Shown one piece after another: positions 48,972 to 59,448 of a DNA stretch of 64,000 nucleotides. Below the pieces are notes generated by a model. The model was not told where the DNA came from. It worked only from the letters and a program-made list of their open reading frames with translations, and did no database searches. Positions within the stretch are counted from its first letter, which is position 1. Each line of letters begins with the position of its first letter. The stretch is from positions 310,001-374,000 of the forward strand of contig CDRNVI010000044.1 in assembly GCA_977017575.1 (NCBI GenBank). Direction: 5' to 3'. Source of the stretch: Paramoeba atlantica (lineage: Eukaryota > Discosea). The translations under genes and the position numbers were made by a program.

Positions 48972-49188
48972 AATGCTCTTGTAAGCTACTTCTAATGTTC
49001 ATTTAGTATCACTCTTCAATTTATTCTTCAACTGTGCCTTGTGGGGAGTAACGGTACTTCCGCCAATTTATTCTTCACTCTATGTCATTAAATTAATACA
49101 GTATGTATTGCTTCATAAATGTTATTTCATTTAAGCTTGTGCTAAAGAGGATTAAATCTATTAAGTATGGTATACATAGCACTCTTTA

Positions 49189-52100
49189 ATGCGGAGTAGT
49201 CATAGTTCGCAGAGTCTCTGCAGTGTGTACGACGATCACATGGCGACGAACACGCTTAACCATGTAACAAGTGTGCTGTCCACTACGCAAATTCCTACGC
49301 GTTCATGTTCGCTGACTTCGCAACGCAGTGCCCTGAGTAGCAACGAGAATCTCGCATCACAGTGCTCGATTTTAGGTGACGAGTTGATTATTCAGAGCAG
49401 CAATAGCAATGATGAAATAAGGCCTCAAACCGTTATCGATGAATCTGTATCAGGATGGGGTACAATAGACCTAGAAGCTCAGGAAATGGAGCCTTCCAAA
49501 ATGTCTTCAGAGTCAGCCTTCTCTCCCTTACCAGTTCCTGGAAAGGCATCCTATTCAACGCAGAGAATATTTCAGTGGAGCACTGACGTGTCATGCTCCA
49601 CAATGAGGCAGAAGTCTCCACAAGAAGCGGTTTTGACACCTCAAAAATCGCATCCTAGATCTGAAATTGATGAACTTTTTGACATTCCCCGCAAGTCATC
49701 TAATCTTTTGGGTTTACGGGAAGCCAGCTTTTGCACCGAAGAGCTGTCTAGAAATGTTGATATCAATGCGGGCGAATGCTGTATCAAAGAAGAAATACTC
49801 GCTTATCCTACACACCCTGAGGAAGACATATCACTGAAGTCCAAATCAGGTGAGGATAATCCAAAAAGAGACATCTGTGTTCAACCTAGCGCTTCAAATA
49901 TCCAACCTTTTGCAACGTCCTCGTCGTTACAAAATTCGGCTCTAGATGCAAGTAATTGCCATCTCATCCACAATTCGAAAATGGAACATCCAACGGATGA
50001 AGAAAACAAAATATCAGAACGAATTCCTCTTATTCACGACAATTCAAAAGAAGTTGAAGCCACGGTGCCATCAACGCTGAGCATTGCATCAACAGATCTA
50101 TCGGTAGGTATTGTCGGTAGAGAAACGTCAATTCGTTGTTCTCCGACAACAACAGAAGCTGTTAAGTACGTTGACAGTAGAAATCTGAAGCCAACACGAC
50201 ACGTATATCCGGACATGACACAGGCACCCGAAATAGCACAAGAAGTGGGAAACCGTCATCATAGAGAATCATGCGCTGGTAATTCCTGCGCTAAGGAAGC
50301 AACTATAGAACTAATTTCAACAAACCCCACAACTCGTGTGAAAGACATACCTAAAGCACATCTTTCGGAGCATATTCAAGAATCTGCTGCGATACAGTTG
50401 CAAAGCGCTCCACAAATATTTCTGCAGCAAGACGACGTCTGTTTTGAACTTTCTGATTTGTCAACAGTACAAGTACTTTTGTCAGGAGGAATTCCTGTAT
50501 CAATGCCGTACGAACGGGCCTATTTTCTAAGAGAAGAATTGATGAGACGACTGAGTCAACCTCCATCCAAAGGCTTTTCCAGAAATACATGCGCCAATCG
50601 ATTAAATTCAAAATCATTTGATCAAGAGATTGCATCTCTAAGTCAAACGAACTCAACTGCAGAAATTACTTTAGAGAAAAAAAGCCTTCCTTCCGTGGAG
50701 CGGCACGCCCCACAAAATATTTGTCAAGAATCGGAAATTGCAAAAACCTCGAGAGCTTCATTGTTACGTTTTTGGGTGGATGAAAAAATGAAGAGTCCCA
50801 AAGTACGTTTTCTCCCGTTTGGACACATCCTTATTCAGGATACCGTGAACAAACATCTACAGGTAAAAGAAATCCGTCATCTCCTCGCAGAAAACCGTGC
50901 GACTCCTTTAGGAGGAAAATATATTAAGAATCTTGATCAATATCCCGGGCCGTTAAATAACGCAACTAAGACAGATGATATAATACAATATCTTCGCTTA
51001 ATTTTCCCGTCTTACGGGCCACTACAGCGTTATTTATTGGCGAACTTAGATCAACCCCTGGATTGGTCTGCTGAAAACCAGCACAGATCTTTTGATGAAA
51101 TTTTTGGGAAGAATGCATTCACCGATCATGAAAATGAATTTCGAGAGAGTATGAAAAACCATAACTCAGATCTTGATAAGGAAATTACGCCCTACCTTTT
51201 ACAAGGAAAGCGTCAAGAAGCGATTGAAGCGGCGTTATCCGGGCGAAACTGGGCCATTGCACTTTTGATTGCAACGCTTTGCGACCGGGACGCTTACACA
51301 AGAGTCATATCTTCCTTTGTTGAGGCTACACTTGCTACAAGTTCTCCTCTTACCACGCTGCTTCTGGAGGGTAACGCGCTATCGCCCGATATTTCAGCCC
51401 CATCTATTGAAAGATGGGAGGATCATATTCGTATATTGCTAGTTAATATGTCGCAAAGATCATGCGTTTCAACGGCACTTGTGAGATGGTCTGACGCACT
51501 GCAGTTGCATGATAAAGCAGAAGAAGCTCAAATCTGCTATTTGCTGGCACACAAACTAGACGAACCGAATTATCCATTGCGAAAGATTGCACTTTGGGGC
51601 GGGACTCAAAAGCCAAACATGTGGCGTTCCTCGTACTTGAACGAAAGAAGTTTTTTTCAAACCGAACTATTCCAATTTTTACGTCTAAGAGATGCCACAT
51701 TGAATAAATCAAGAGTAGCAACGCCACGCGCTGAATCGCATCACAGCTATTCGTCATTCAGGTTTGCACATGCTATTATTCTTAATGAATGCGGTTTTAC
51801 TACTCAAGGGCGGAAGATTTTAATCCAACTTCAAAAAGAAATATCTTTCGCTGGCGATTTACGAAGATGTCAGCAGAATTTATCTTACCTTGTACAGGAA
51901 CAAATACAGCTACTTGACACAATACAAGGTACGGGGCATATTTCTAAAGGAAATGTAATTTCTCGCTGGCTATGGGGAAGAAAAGACTCACACAGAGAAT
52001 TTTCTGAATCAATTCGAACTTTACAGCCTAATTTAAGATCTGTCTCGAGATTATCGGAAAAGAAAATGTCAGAAATACATGAAAGTGAACAGAAGGATAC

Positions 52101-52521
52101 ATTCAAAATTCCGACTTCTGGCGGAAGGTCATGGTGGCCGTTCAAGGGCAACCGAACGGAAGAAGGTCCCAAGGAAGTGTTCCTTCCAGAAGACAATGAG
52201 AAACCGGTATATAACGCTTTGACTGGGCAATGGGAATTAAAAGGGTATCAATCTACTGCACAGGAGATTGAACAAGAACGTCGAGCGCGCGCTGGCCCCC
52301 CTCTTCCCGAAACAGTATCAATTACATCCACTCCAGAAATATCCTTACATTCTAACTTGCAAATTACTCAGCCTCAGGATTATTCTGCATTCCAAAGCGC
52401 TGCTCAATCCGAAGCACAACTTTCTTATCTTATTAATCCAAGCGCAATTGATGCGCCTTCAGACTCTACACATTCCGCTCACAACTTAGTCAATCGTTAC
52501 GTTGATTTGTTTAATTCATAA
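49189..52521 (+). CDS. SEC16: Sec16, COPII coat scaffold
   Basis: 1110 residues. The N-terminal ~500 residues are polar, Ser/Thr-rich and unstructured, typical of Sec16. The conserved central domain starts near 525 (FWVDEKMKSPKVRFLPFGHILIQD), with the beta strand and helices up to ~665. Then comes the ACE1-type run ITPYLLQGKRQEAIEAALSG, NWAIALLIATLCDRDAYTRVI and TSSPLTTLLLEGN, exactly the Sec16 pattern in which LLLG--KEALE--L is followed by W--AL-LAS. Sec16 organises ER exit sites and binds Sec13, Sec31, Sec23 and Sar1. The C-terminal region (IEQERRARAGPPLPETV) is Pro-rich. Confidence 0.88.
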   Translation: MRSSHSSQSLCSVYDDHMATNTLNHVTSVLSTTQIPTRSCSLTSQRSALSSNENLASQCSILGDELIIQSSNSNDEIRPQTVIDESVSGWGTIDLEAQEMEPSKMSSESAFSPLPVPGKASYSTQRIFQWSTDVSCSTMRQKSPQEAVLTPQKSHPRSEIDELFDIPRKSSNLLGLREASFCTEELSRNVDINAGECCIKEEILAYPTHPEEDISLKSKSGEDNPKRDICVQPSASNIQPFATSSSLQNSALDASNCHLIHNSKMEHPTDEENKISERIPLIHDNSKEVEATVPSTLSIASTDLSVGIVGRETSIRCSPTTTEAVKYVDSRNLKPTRHVYPDMTQAPEIAQEVGNRHHRESCAGNSCAKEATIELISTNPTTRVKDIPKAHLSEHIQESAAIQLQSAPQIFLQQDDVCFELSDLSTVQVLLSGGIPVSMPYERAYFLREELMRRLSQPPSKGFSRNTCANRLNSKSFDQEIASLSQTNSTAEITLEKKSLPSVERHAPQNICQESEIAKTSRASLLRFWVDEKMKSPKVRFLPFGHILIQDTVNKHLQVKEIRHLLAENRATPLGGKYIKNLDQYPGPLNNATKTDDIIQYLRLIFPSYGPLQRYLLANLDQPLDWSAENQHRSFDEIFGKNAFTDHENEFRESMKNHNSDLDKEITPYLLQGKRQEAIEAALSGRNWAIALLIATLCDRDAYTRVISSFVEATLATSSPLTTLLLEGNALSPDISAPSIERWEDHIRILLVNMSQRSCVSTALVRWSDALQLHDKAEEAQICYLLAHKLDEPNYPLRKIALWGGTQKPNMWRSSYLNERSFFQTELFQFLRLRDATLNKSRVATPRAESHHSYSSFRFAHAIILNECGFTTQGRKILIQLQKEISFAGDLRRCQQNLSYLVQEQIQLLDTIQGTGHISKGNVISRWLWGRKDSHREFSESIRTLQPNLRSVSRLSEKKMSEIHESEQKDTFKIPTSGGRSWWPFKGNRTEEGPKEVFLPEDNEKPVYNALTGQWELKGYQSTAQEIEQERRARAGPPLPETVSITSTPEISLHSNLQITQPQDYSAFQSAAQSEAQLSYLINPSAIDAPSDSTHSAHNLVNRYVDLFNS

Positions 52522-52761
52522 TTGATTGCATGCCAATCGTTTGCCCTTCAAAGCCGCGATCACTATACTTCAATCCGGAAATTTTACGCATTTTGTGTTG
52601 CAGAACCACGTATTTACATGTACATGTAGTTTAGATGTAAACATCATAGTGCATTGTACTACCATTTACTGATTCAGATCATTTTTGAGGTCCCAAGTAC
52701 CATTTTTAAATCTTTTTTATCTTTTGCTAATATGATTTTCTCTATGATTTTAAAGTGAGCT

Positions 52762-53049
52762 ATGAATAGAGGAGAATCCGATGATCAATTGCATCTATCC
52801 TCCACAAAATATTCTGGTAGACACAAGGAAGATAGCTTTGAGCCCGATACCAAAAAAAATTATATGACCACAGAGACAGTATCCGCTACAACCCATGTGA
52901 TACCGCAAGCAGAAATTCCGTTATCTTGTATCAATGAAGAAGAGGAAGAACGCTTAGTAAAAGAGGTTCAAGGGGATAGCTTATTGCTAGCCTTTGGTCA
53001 ATCTGTTCTACGGGCTTATAAATGTGATATGTTCGACGCAAAGGAGTAG
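52762..53049 (+). CDS. Small unrecognised protein
   Basis: 95 residues, not recognised. Polar N-terminus, then an acidic, helical end INEEEEERLVKEVQGDSLLLAFGQSVLRAYKCDMF. AATAAA lies 9 bases beyond the stop, which supports a gene end. The following ~230 bp (53,060-53,290) also has a protein-like open stretch in another frame without ATG. The gene may continue by splicing, or this may be an old second exon; nothing decides it. Confidence 0.4.
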   Translation: MNRGESDDQLHLSSTKYSGRHKEDSFEPDTKKNYMTTETVSATTHVIPQAEIPLSCINEEEEERLVKEVQGDSLLLAFGQSVLRAYKCDMFDAKE

Positions 53050-53057
53050 CAGCAAGC

Positions 53058-53063
53058 AATAAA
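53058..53063 (+). promoter_or_regulatory. AATAAA poly(A)-like signal
   Basis: AATAAA 9 bp past the stop of the 95-residue ORF; suggestive only. Confidence 0.3.
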
Positions 53064-53410
53064 ATGATTGCTCCGGTCGGAGTCCCGCACGCAGTACTCC
53101 TTCGGATTGCTTCTCTCCGGCAGCCGTAGAGAGAGGAGAAGTTCCGGGTCTGCTCGCAGCAGAGCTGCTCATAGATGTAGTGATTCGAATCGCGAATAAG
53201 GTAGTACGCTCCGAAAATACCGAAACCATATGGAAACCCACAAATTCGTGGCTTCGGCCTTGTTGGAGAGGATAGATAGCATGAAATGATCCGTCAAGAC
53301 TGAAAGAGGAGACATCTTTTCCTAAAAGTAATGACAGACAACTACGAGGATACAGTAAGTACAATAATTTTATAATGTAAACTTCATTTGTTAAATAAAC
53401 TTTGTATATA

Positions 53411-53503
53411 CTGTACCCCCCCTAGTTATCTGTCGCTACTTTTCGAGAAAAGGTGACTGATAACCAGGGGGGGGGGTAGGGGTGCGACAGATAACTAGGG
53501 GGG
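53411..53503. mobile_element. MITE, CTGTACCCCCC family (degraded copy)
   Basis: The left part CTGTACCCCCCCTAGTTATC after TA matches 1169-1255. The right part holds inverted ACAGATAACTAGGGGGG without the full end, so it is truncated or rearranged. Confidence 0.6.
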
Positions 53504-53700
53504 TCCGTCGCCAAAAAAAGCGAGGGAACGAAATGTTACAGAAACGGTATCTTTATTGCCTAGGAAGATTCCTTTCTACCCCAATGGGGTACTACAAGCT
53601 GAAGGCATGCGCCTACGGGTTAAAAGAAGCCCAGAGAGTAATTTACACATATTTTATCGGGTTAAAATATTAATTACGTTACATATATCATACCCTGGAC

Positions 53701-53740
53701 GGTAATAGGAGGTAATTACCTCCGATTACCTCCTATTACC
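53701..53740. repeat. 40 bp palindrome
   Basis: GGTAATAGGAGGTAATTACC followed by an almost perfect mirror (CCTCCTATTACC at the end). No surrounding gene. Confidence 0.6.
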
Positions 53741-54010
53741 ACATATTTTAGTTTACAGAGTGACTTCTAAAAAGTCTTACATTATCCTATCTAATTGTGT
53801 TCTAAGTGATACAGGGGGCTTTTTTACCGAAAAAAGTTTCGGTACTAATACAGGGTTTCTGCTCTCTTGTGGTGCAAAATACGATGTTATTGTGCCTCTG
53901 GGACCTACATAAAGGCGTTCGTACCTTTTATCCAACTTCTTACTACTCCCCCTTTCATAATTCTTTATAAATATAAACTATAAGTGTTTCGGCGATTTAT
54001 ATTTATATTA

Positions 54011-54557
54011 TACTGTCCGCGTCATATTGATCCCCCCCTCAGTAAATTTTAGTTTTTTTATCTGATTTTGCTCATCTTTGCAGCATTCGAGAGATCTCGT
54101 TCCGGTAGGAAAGTATTTTGCCGCAATAAACGTAAGGAGGGGGAGTGCCTCCTGGAGAGAATCCCAAAGTTAGGAAAAAACAGAAAAAGTTAGGAAAATG
54201 ACAAAAATCATGTGTGATCGCCGCTTTGCTACAAAGCGTTTTTTCGAGGAATTCGTATTTTTCATGTAACTAAAGGTATTTTTAAGGGATTCAGACGAGG
54301 ATACGTGCCGTTTCGGCCTCTTCGGGGTGCTGGAAGAAGAAAAAGTAATGAAAAAATAAGCAATTTTTAAATTTATTCAAGATTTTAGTAAAAAAACGTG
54401 TAGTTTTCCACTATTTCGAGGCGTCTGGCTAAAAGGTAAAAACAGTGGCAAAGTACTTTCCTATGGGAATGAGATCTCTCGAATGCTGCATAGATGAGCA
54501 AAATCGGATAAAAAAACTAAAATTTCCAGAGAGGGGGGATCAATATGACGCAGACTA
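54011..54557. mobile_element. 547 bp non-autonomous transposon with ~110 bp inverted repeats
   Basis: Left and right ends are inverted copies of about 110 bp (left starts TACTGTCCGCGTCATATTGA, right complement starts TAGTCTGCGTCATATTGATC), with inner TTTTGCTCATC and GCATTCGAGAGATCTC. Both ends abut TA, so a Tc1/mariner-type duplication. The GCATTCGA-AGATCT motif also occurs in the ends of 57588-58741. Confidence 0.8.
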
Positions 54558-55109
54558 TAAAGCTTTATAAGTGTTTGGTACCGAGGTGGGTTTACTTATA
54601 AAAATATTTATATAAATTATGATCATTATTTCTACTAGTTCTTATGCGCTCTCATGGTGTGTTTGCATGAATAGGTGACCGAATTTGATATGTAAAGTCA
54701 CACACATTTGACCACATTGATGAATTTGACAAAAAAAGAGGACCGAAACAAAGAAACGAAAGAGAAGTTTCTAAAAGTATTAAACTGCTTAATGTCTAAA
54801 AAAGGAAATTCAAAATATGCATTTGATACGCGAATCAGAATGAGAAATACTCGGCGCGCAGCGCCGCGAGCTCCGTTTTTTCCACTGATCGTTTGGCGTT
54901 TTTCAGGCGTTTTAAAGTTGTACATGAGCTGTATATAGACAGCTGTATATAAATTTATATAGAACCATGAATCATTTTGGGCTCGAACTTATAAAGAATT
55001 ATGAAAGGGGGAGTATTCCCCATACTTTTTCCCACGCTCGTGTACTTTTAATCAAAGTCATAAGTGTTAGTTACTTTAAACTGTTCGTTAATCAAGTTAG
55101 TATCCTGAT

Positions 55110-55986
55110 ATGACCATGGAAGAGTCAGATATTACTCCAAGGTCTCGGAAGCGAGCAGCGCGTCGTATTAGCAACGAACTATGCGATGCTGTTAATCAGC
55201 GGGTGGCTGATGGACCAAGCCAATTAAGCTTGACCACAATGAGACAGGTCACGGATATTTCAAGCAATGCGAAGAATGTTCAGTCTGGGAACGTTGAGCA
55301 CCCACTTAAATTTGAAGATCTATCCTTTTATTTTATTTCGTCTTGTGTGACTGCAAGAATGCTGACAGTACTTCTTCGAAATTGTGCTTTAAGGAAATGG
55401 ATCATCGTCAGGGATCTGCATCCTTCTTAAAAGATGCCGCTAACCAGAGACTAAGAATACACATTATATTTAGCAACGTTTTTTGTATTCAAAAGGCGAC
55501 ACTGCGGCCACTCGCCACAAACTTGTTAAGAATGCCTTCGTGCACTTGCTACGACAGTACGGATTCACTCCTGACAATCATGAACCCCGATTCTCTGCTG
55601 GTCAGGGCCCCGACGTCTGCTTTATGCTGGGAGGGAAGATATGTCTGGTGGACGTGACCGTCGCTAACCCCCTTGCCCCTTCTTATGTTAAGGCCGAATG
55701 GGTAGCGCCTGGCAACACTCTAGAAAGGGTGGAAAGCTTGAAAGTAAAAGCGCACAGTGACATGGCCACGAAAAGGGGTATGCATTTCTACCCCTTTGCA
55801 TTTACCGTTTTTGGTGTGGCAGGGAAGCACACCGTACTCCTCCTAAAGGAGATCGCAAGGTATACGTATGACAGGAAAGGTTTCCTGCGTCATGCACTAC
55901 AAGCCATTAATGTGGCTGTTCAAAAAGGCAACGCCGCGATACTATCCTCCGCGGTAAAACAGTGGAGGAAGGCGGGTGTCCGCTAA
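55110..55986 (+). mobile_element. Retroelement nuclease fossil
   Basis: A broken remnant. It contains a restriction-endonuclease-like (PD-(D/E)XK) domain of the kind found at the ends of reverse transcriptase polyproteins in several protist retroelements (around the PDVCFMLGGKICLVDV stretch), with a VAVQKGNA-like tail. No reverse transcriptase is visible beside it. It appears old, with more than one break. Confidence 0.5.
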
Positions 55987-56969
55987 TTAAAAATATTAAT
56001 ACATTCGATAACCACATAATAAATACATACATAATTAATACATGTAGGTTTACCTAGGTGTTTTTCCGTCAGTCTATAATTTTCTCATTGTTTTTCCTTT
56101 GTAAACTCATACATGTCTCTCCCATATATTATATGGGTTAAAGTAGAACATAGGGAGCTATCGGACTCCAATTTTCACAAAGGTTACGACGGGAAAGAAT
56201 GTCAATATCACGGTTTTCAAATAAGGTTTTCAAATAAGGTGCGATACATATTATTTATCACGTGAATTGCACAACTGTTTTCACCAGAACCTTGCTGCAC
56301 ACAACACATTGGCACTATTAAATACGTTGATAATAAATATTATCAAATTATTTTCATGCACGCAGGATTTTCTTACAAAAAATTTGTGTCTTAAAAAAAC
56401 GTCCGTTAAAGCTTAAAAAAACTAAAATACTACTGGTAAGGTTTCAAAAACGGACCAAATTCGGGTTAAAATTTCACATTTTGGCCTGAAAATCGCGTTT
56501 TTTTGTCGAAAACTATGTACTCTCCCTGCCATTAATTATTAATTTTTTCGAATTTTTTGCTTTTCAAAATCGAGCGCAGGGAAGTGTTAGAGTATGCCGC
56601 GGCTATGATTTTCCACCACCCCACCTGGGGGTACCCCCCCTGGTACGCGTAGGAAGGGTCCGACAACGTCAAAATTTCCGAAATTTTTGAGGTGAACAAA
56701 AAATTTTTTTGGACCCAAAAAAAAGTAAAAATAATATTTTTCCAAAATCGACTCCTAAAACGTATTTTGAGAGTTTTGGACCTCAGCTACCAGTTTTTTT
56801 CCAGCTACCAGAGTTTTTTTCGTCAGATTCGCCTCATACCCCTATTGGTAAGGCATCAAAAACGGCCCAAATTTGGAGTAAACTTTCGCAATTTTCGCCT
56901 AAAAGGAGGAGGGGCTTTTTGACCCAAAAAAATAGTTATTCATGATCCTTTTTTTGCGATTTTTCTTTT

Positions 56970-57070
56970 TTAGGCTCTTCGTTAAACGCCGTGGGAGTTT
57001 TCAACGCGAAGCGCGCAGCATGAGTGACTTATAAGTTGAAAACAACCATCGCGTTTAACGAAGAGTATAA
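56970..57070. mobile_element. MITE, TTAGGCTCTTCG family (copy 2, inverted)
   Basis: 101 bp, in reverse orientation relative to 19237-19337 and highly similar to it (shared TTAACGAAGAG and TCACTCATGCTGCGCGCTTC read on the other strand). The right end is slightly eroded. Confidence 0.75.
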
Positions 57071-57157
57071 AGAATAGTTTTTTTTTTAAAAATCATAAAA
57101 TGAAACTTACATTTTTTCTTTTTGTGTTTAAAGCGAATGGTCGTTCGTGGTGCCATT

Positions 57158-57423
57158 ATAAACCCCGTCCGGGTTAATGTACCCCCCCGGTATAATAACT
57201 ACATACAGATACTTCTCTATTTTCATGTCTTCGCTGGTAGAAATGGTAAATTTGTAATCAAAATGAAAATGAAAATCTGTAAAAAGGCGAAAAAAATGGT
57301 GCCGCTTCGCGGCGCCCTCTTTTGCGCAGGGGGGGGAGTACAATAAAACCAAGCGTTCCCAGTTATTGTACCCTCCGGTACAATAGCGAGCTACAGGTAC
57401 ATTAACCCGGAATGGGGTTTAAA
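57158..57423. mobile_element. 266 bp MITE with AAACCCC-CCGGGTTAATGTACC ends
   Basis: The left end TAAACCCCGTCCGGGTTAAT is matched by the inverted right end AAACCCCATTCCGGGTTAAT; TA flanks both. The interior includes AT-rich DNA and a short CGCTTCGCGGCGCC stretch. The 3' half holds GGTACAATAGCGAGCTACAG. Confidence 0.65.
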
Positions 57424-57529
57424 TCGTTTCTGTAATTCCATGTTCTGACTTTTTTTGTGACATACCCCCTCCCTAGTTATCTGTCGCACACTGATCCGCC
57501 TAGATATCTGACGCACCCCTATCCCCCCT

Positions 57530-57587
57530 ATTTACATGTATCTGTCGTCTTTTCGCGAAAAGTAGTGACAGATAAGTAGGGGGGGTA
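57530..57587. mobile_element. Partial CTGTACCCCCC-type MITE
   Basis: TACATGTATCTGTCGTCTTT, then AGTAGTGACAGATAAGTAGGGGGGG and TACAG, very like 1169-1255. Its end is shared with the start of the next element. An older CCCTCCCTAGTTATCTGTCG copy lies just before it (57,467). Confidence 0.55.
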
Positions 57588-58741
57588 CAGTCCAGGCCAC
57601 ACTGTTTGCCCCCCAGGCCACGGAGTACACCGTGATTGCGGGGGTTGTTCACAACCTCCGCCTCTCCCTTCTTTATGGTGTCCGGGGCAGGGTGGATCCA
57701 GCAGGGTGAGAAAAGGGGGTCCAGCCCCCCTCCATCCTCGATTTGGGCACAAATCACGGTGCTCAAAAACGTAGGTTGCGGGACTCGAACCCAGGTAATC
57801 CATTTGGCAAGACCTGCCGTTCATAATCTGGTAGTCGCAGGTTCGACTCCCGGCGGTTATATTTTCAGCCATACGCGGCGTCGTTAGTGGGAAGCAATTT
57901 GCGAAGCCCGTTTACCAACAGCCACCGCTATTTAACGGAGGAGCTAGCACACCGACATAGCTTTTGACCTATTTCCTTCGGCATTCGACAGATCTCGAAA
58001 AAGTAGAACGTTTTCCGTATTTTTTTCATCCGCGGAGACCCCTAGACCCCCTGTGTGCACCCCCAAAGTTGATTTTTCCCTTAAAAAGTCTTTTTTGACA
58101 AACAAAATGAAAAATATCACAAAAAATACTTATTTGAAGGGACAAACCAATACATGTACCTTGTATGGTTCCCCTTTACACGCTGCATAATTTACATGTA
58201 CATGCGTTTGGTCATTGAAGTCATACAATTCAGAGCCTGACGGGGAGTGCGCTTAATCATCACAAAAGCTTTTTTAATGACCGTTAACCAAAGGTTAAAG
58301 AACTTTAACCAAAGGTTAAAGAAATTAACCAGTTAATTTCTTTAACTGATTTTTTTTGGTCTGACGAATGATTTTAAGACGTTCAGAGAGTTCGCATCGG
58401 GCTATCTTGTGCGTAATTGGGGGGGTTCGTTCCGGAATGTGTTAGAATAAGTTTCTCAGTAGATTCTCAGTAGATTTAACAGGGGTTTTCCTAAATAGCA
58501 TGTGATGAGCTACCATTTTATAGGAAAAAACACCTAAAAATTGTACTTTTCGCGAAATATTTCAAAAAATTGCCTTTTTTCATGTTTTTTTGACCCGTTA
58601 CTCATGTGGGGGGCTCCACATGTGAAAAAAATACGGGAAACGTTCCACTTTTTTTAGATCTGTCGAATGCCGAAGGAATTAGGTCAAAAGCTCTCACGGT
58701 GTACTTTGTGGCCTGAGGGGCCGACAGTGTGGCCTGGACTG
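57588..58741. mobile_element. 1.15 kb inverted-repeat transposon, TA duplication
   Basis: Left CAGTCCAGGCCACACTGT and right ACAGTGTGGCCTGGACTG are inverse; both ends abut TA. The repeat extends inward (GAGTACACCG, then TTTTGACCTATTTCCTTCGG, GCATTCGACAGATCT) for ~115 bp in the right arm. In the left arm it is split by an insertion at 57633-57954. The interior has a TTAACCAAAGGTTAAAG repeat near 58270-58340 and no transposase frame. Mariner-type by target site. Confidence 0.8.
57633..57954. mobile_element. tRNA-like insertion (SINE candidate)
   Basis: 322 bp inserted in the left arm of the 57588 transposon. ACACCG occurs at both junctions (57627-57632 and 57949-57954), while the right arm keeps one uninterrupted copy. 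The insert has tRNA B-box-like GGTTCGACTCC (plus strand, ~57839) and GGTTCGAGTCC (minus strand, ~57790), but the D and anticodon parts do not fold into a proper tRNA. Small retroposon or tRNA-derived SINE; unproven. Confidence 0.5.
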
Positions 58742-59204
58742 TATAATACATTTTGTATATAAAGTTTTAAATACAGTTGTATATAAACTTCACTTGTTTA
58801 TAGTCACGTTTTCCCTATTTTACATAAGAAAAAATTATGTTTCTCTCCGTATGGGGAAGAATATTTGGGAGCTCGCAATTTTCCGTAGCACTTCCAACTG
58901 AATGATGGTGCAAACGTCATGAACTTTGTTGTGTTCCCTTCTTACTTTCTCCCGTGATTTATCATCTCTTCATTTATTGTGTCGCGATTTACTATATCGC
59001 GTTATATTTACGAGCACTCGGCGAATAGGGTAAGCAATTCTTCTTAATTCTCTATGATGATATTCCACAAAGTCAACGTTAATATACCTTGATATTTTGT
59101 GAAAATATTGCTCCCTCTGAACATTTAACTGCCCCCTAAATATATTTTAGTATTTTAACGTTTCTCAGAAACGTAGTATGTAGGTTGCTTTTTTTTGCGC
59201 TGAT

Positions 59205-59269
59205 AGTAGTCACCCGCCACCCCTGCGCGCTCCTCGTTGAAAATCACCACGTTTAACGAACCAACTAAA
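59205..59269. mobile_element. TTAGGCTCTTCG family MITE, decayed half copy
   Basis: CTGCGCGCTCCTCGTTGAAA and CACGTTTAACGAAC match the right half of 19237-19337 with more mismatches. Confidence 0.5.
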
Positions 59270-59448
59270 AAATTGGATACAAAAGCATAAGGATTAACAG
59301 AGACAGAAGGAAAACAGAAGCGTCTCGAATACTTGACATTCAGCTTCGCCGCTTAAAGTTGTTTTTAGCTTCTGGCGCAATCTTCTTCGCGTTGGCTCCT
59401 TCAAATTGTTCCGTGCTGGGCTTGACACACTGTATAAAGAGCAAGAGG

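Larger units (their letters stand above)
53050..55109. other. Gene-free region with palindromes and small transposons
   Basis: Contains a GC-rich protein-like open stretch (53,060-53,290), a MITE (53,411-53,503), a 40 bp palindrome (53,701-53,740), a 547 bp inverted-repeat element (54,011-54,557) and AT-rich filler. No complete gene. Confidence 0.5.

Noticed and set aside
53008-53364. 118-codon minus-strand ORF
   Set aside because: Overlaps the end of the plus-strand ORF and a plus-strand protein-like stretch; low-complexity Leu runs suggest a shadow.
57767-57860. A functional tRNA gene
   Set aside because: Both strands have B-box-like motifs, but acceptor, D arm and anticodon stem do not pair; classed as tRNA-derived insertion.
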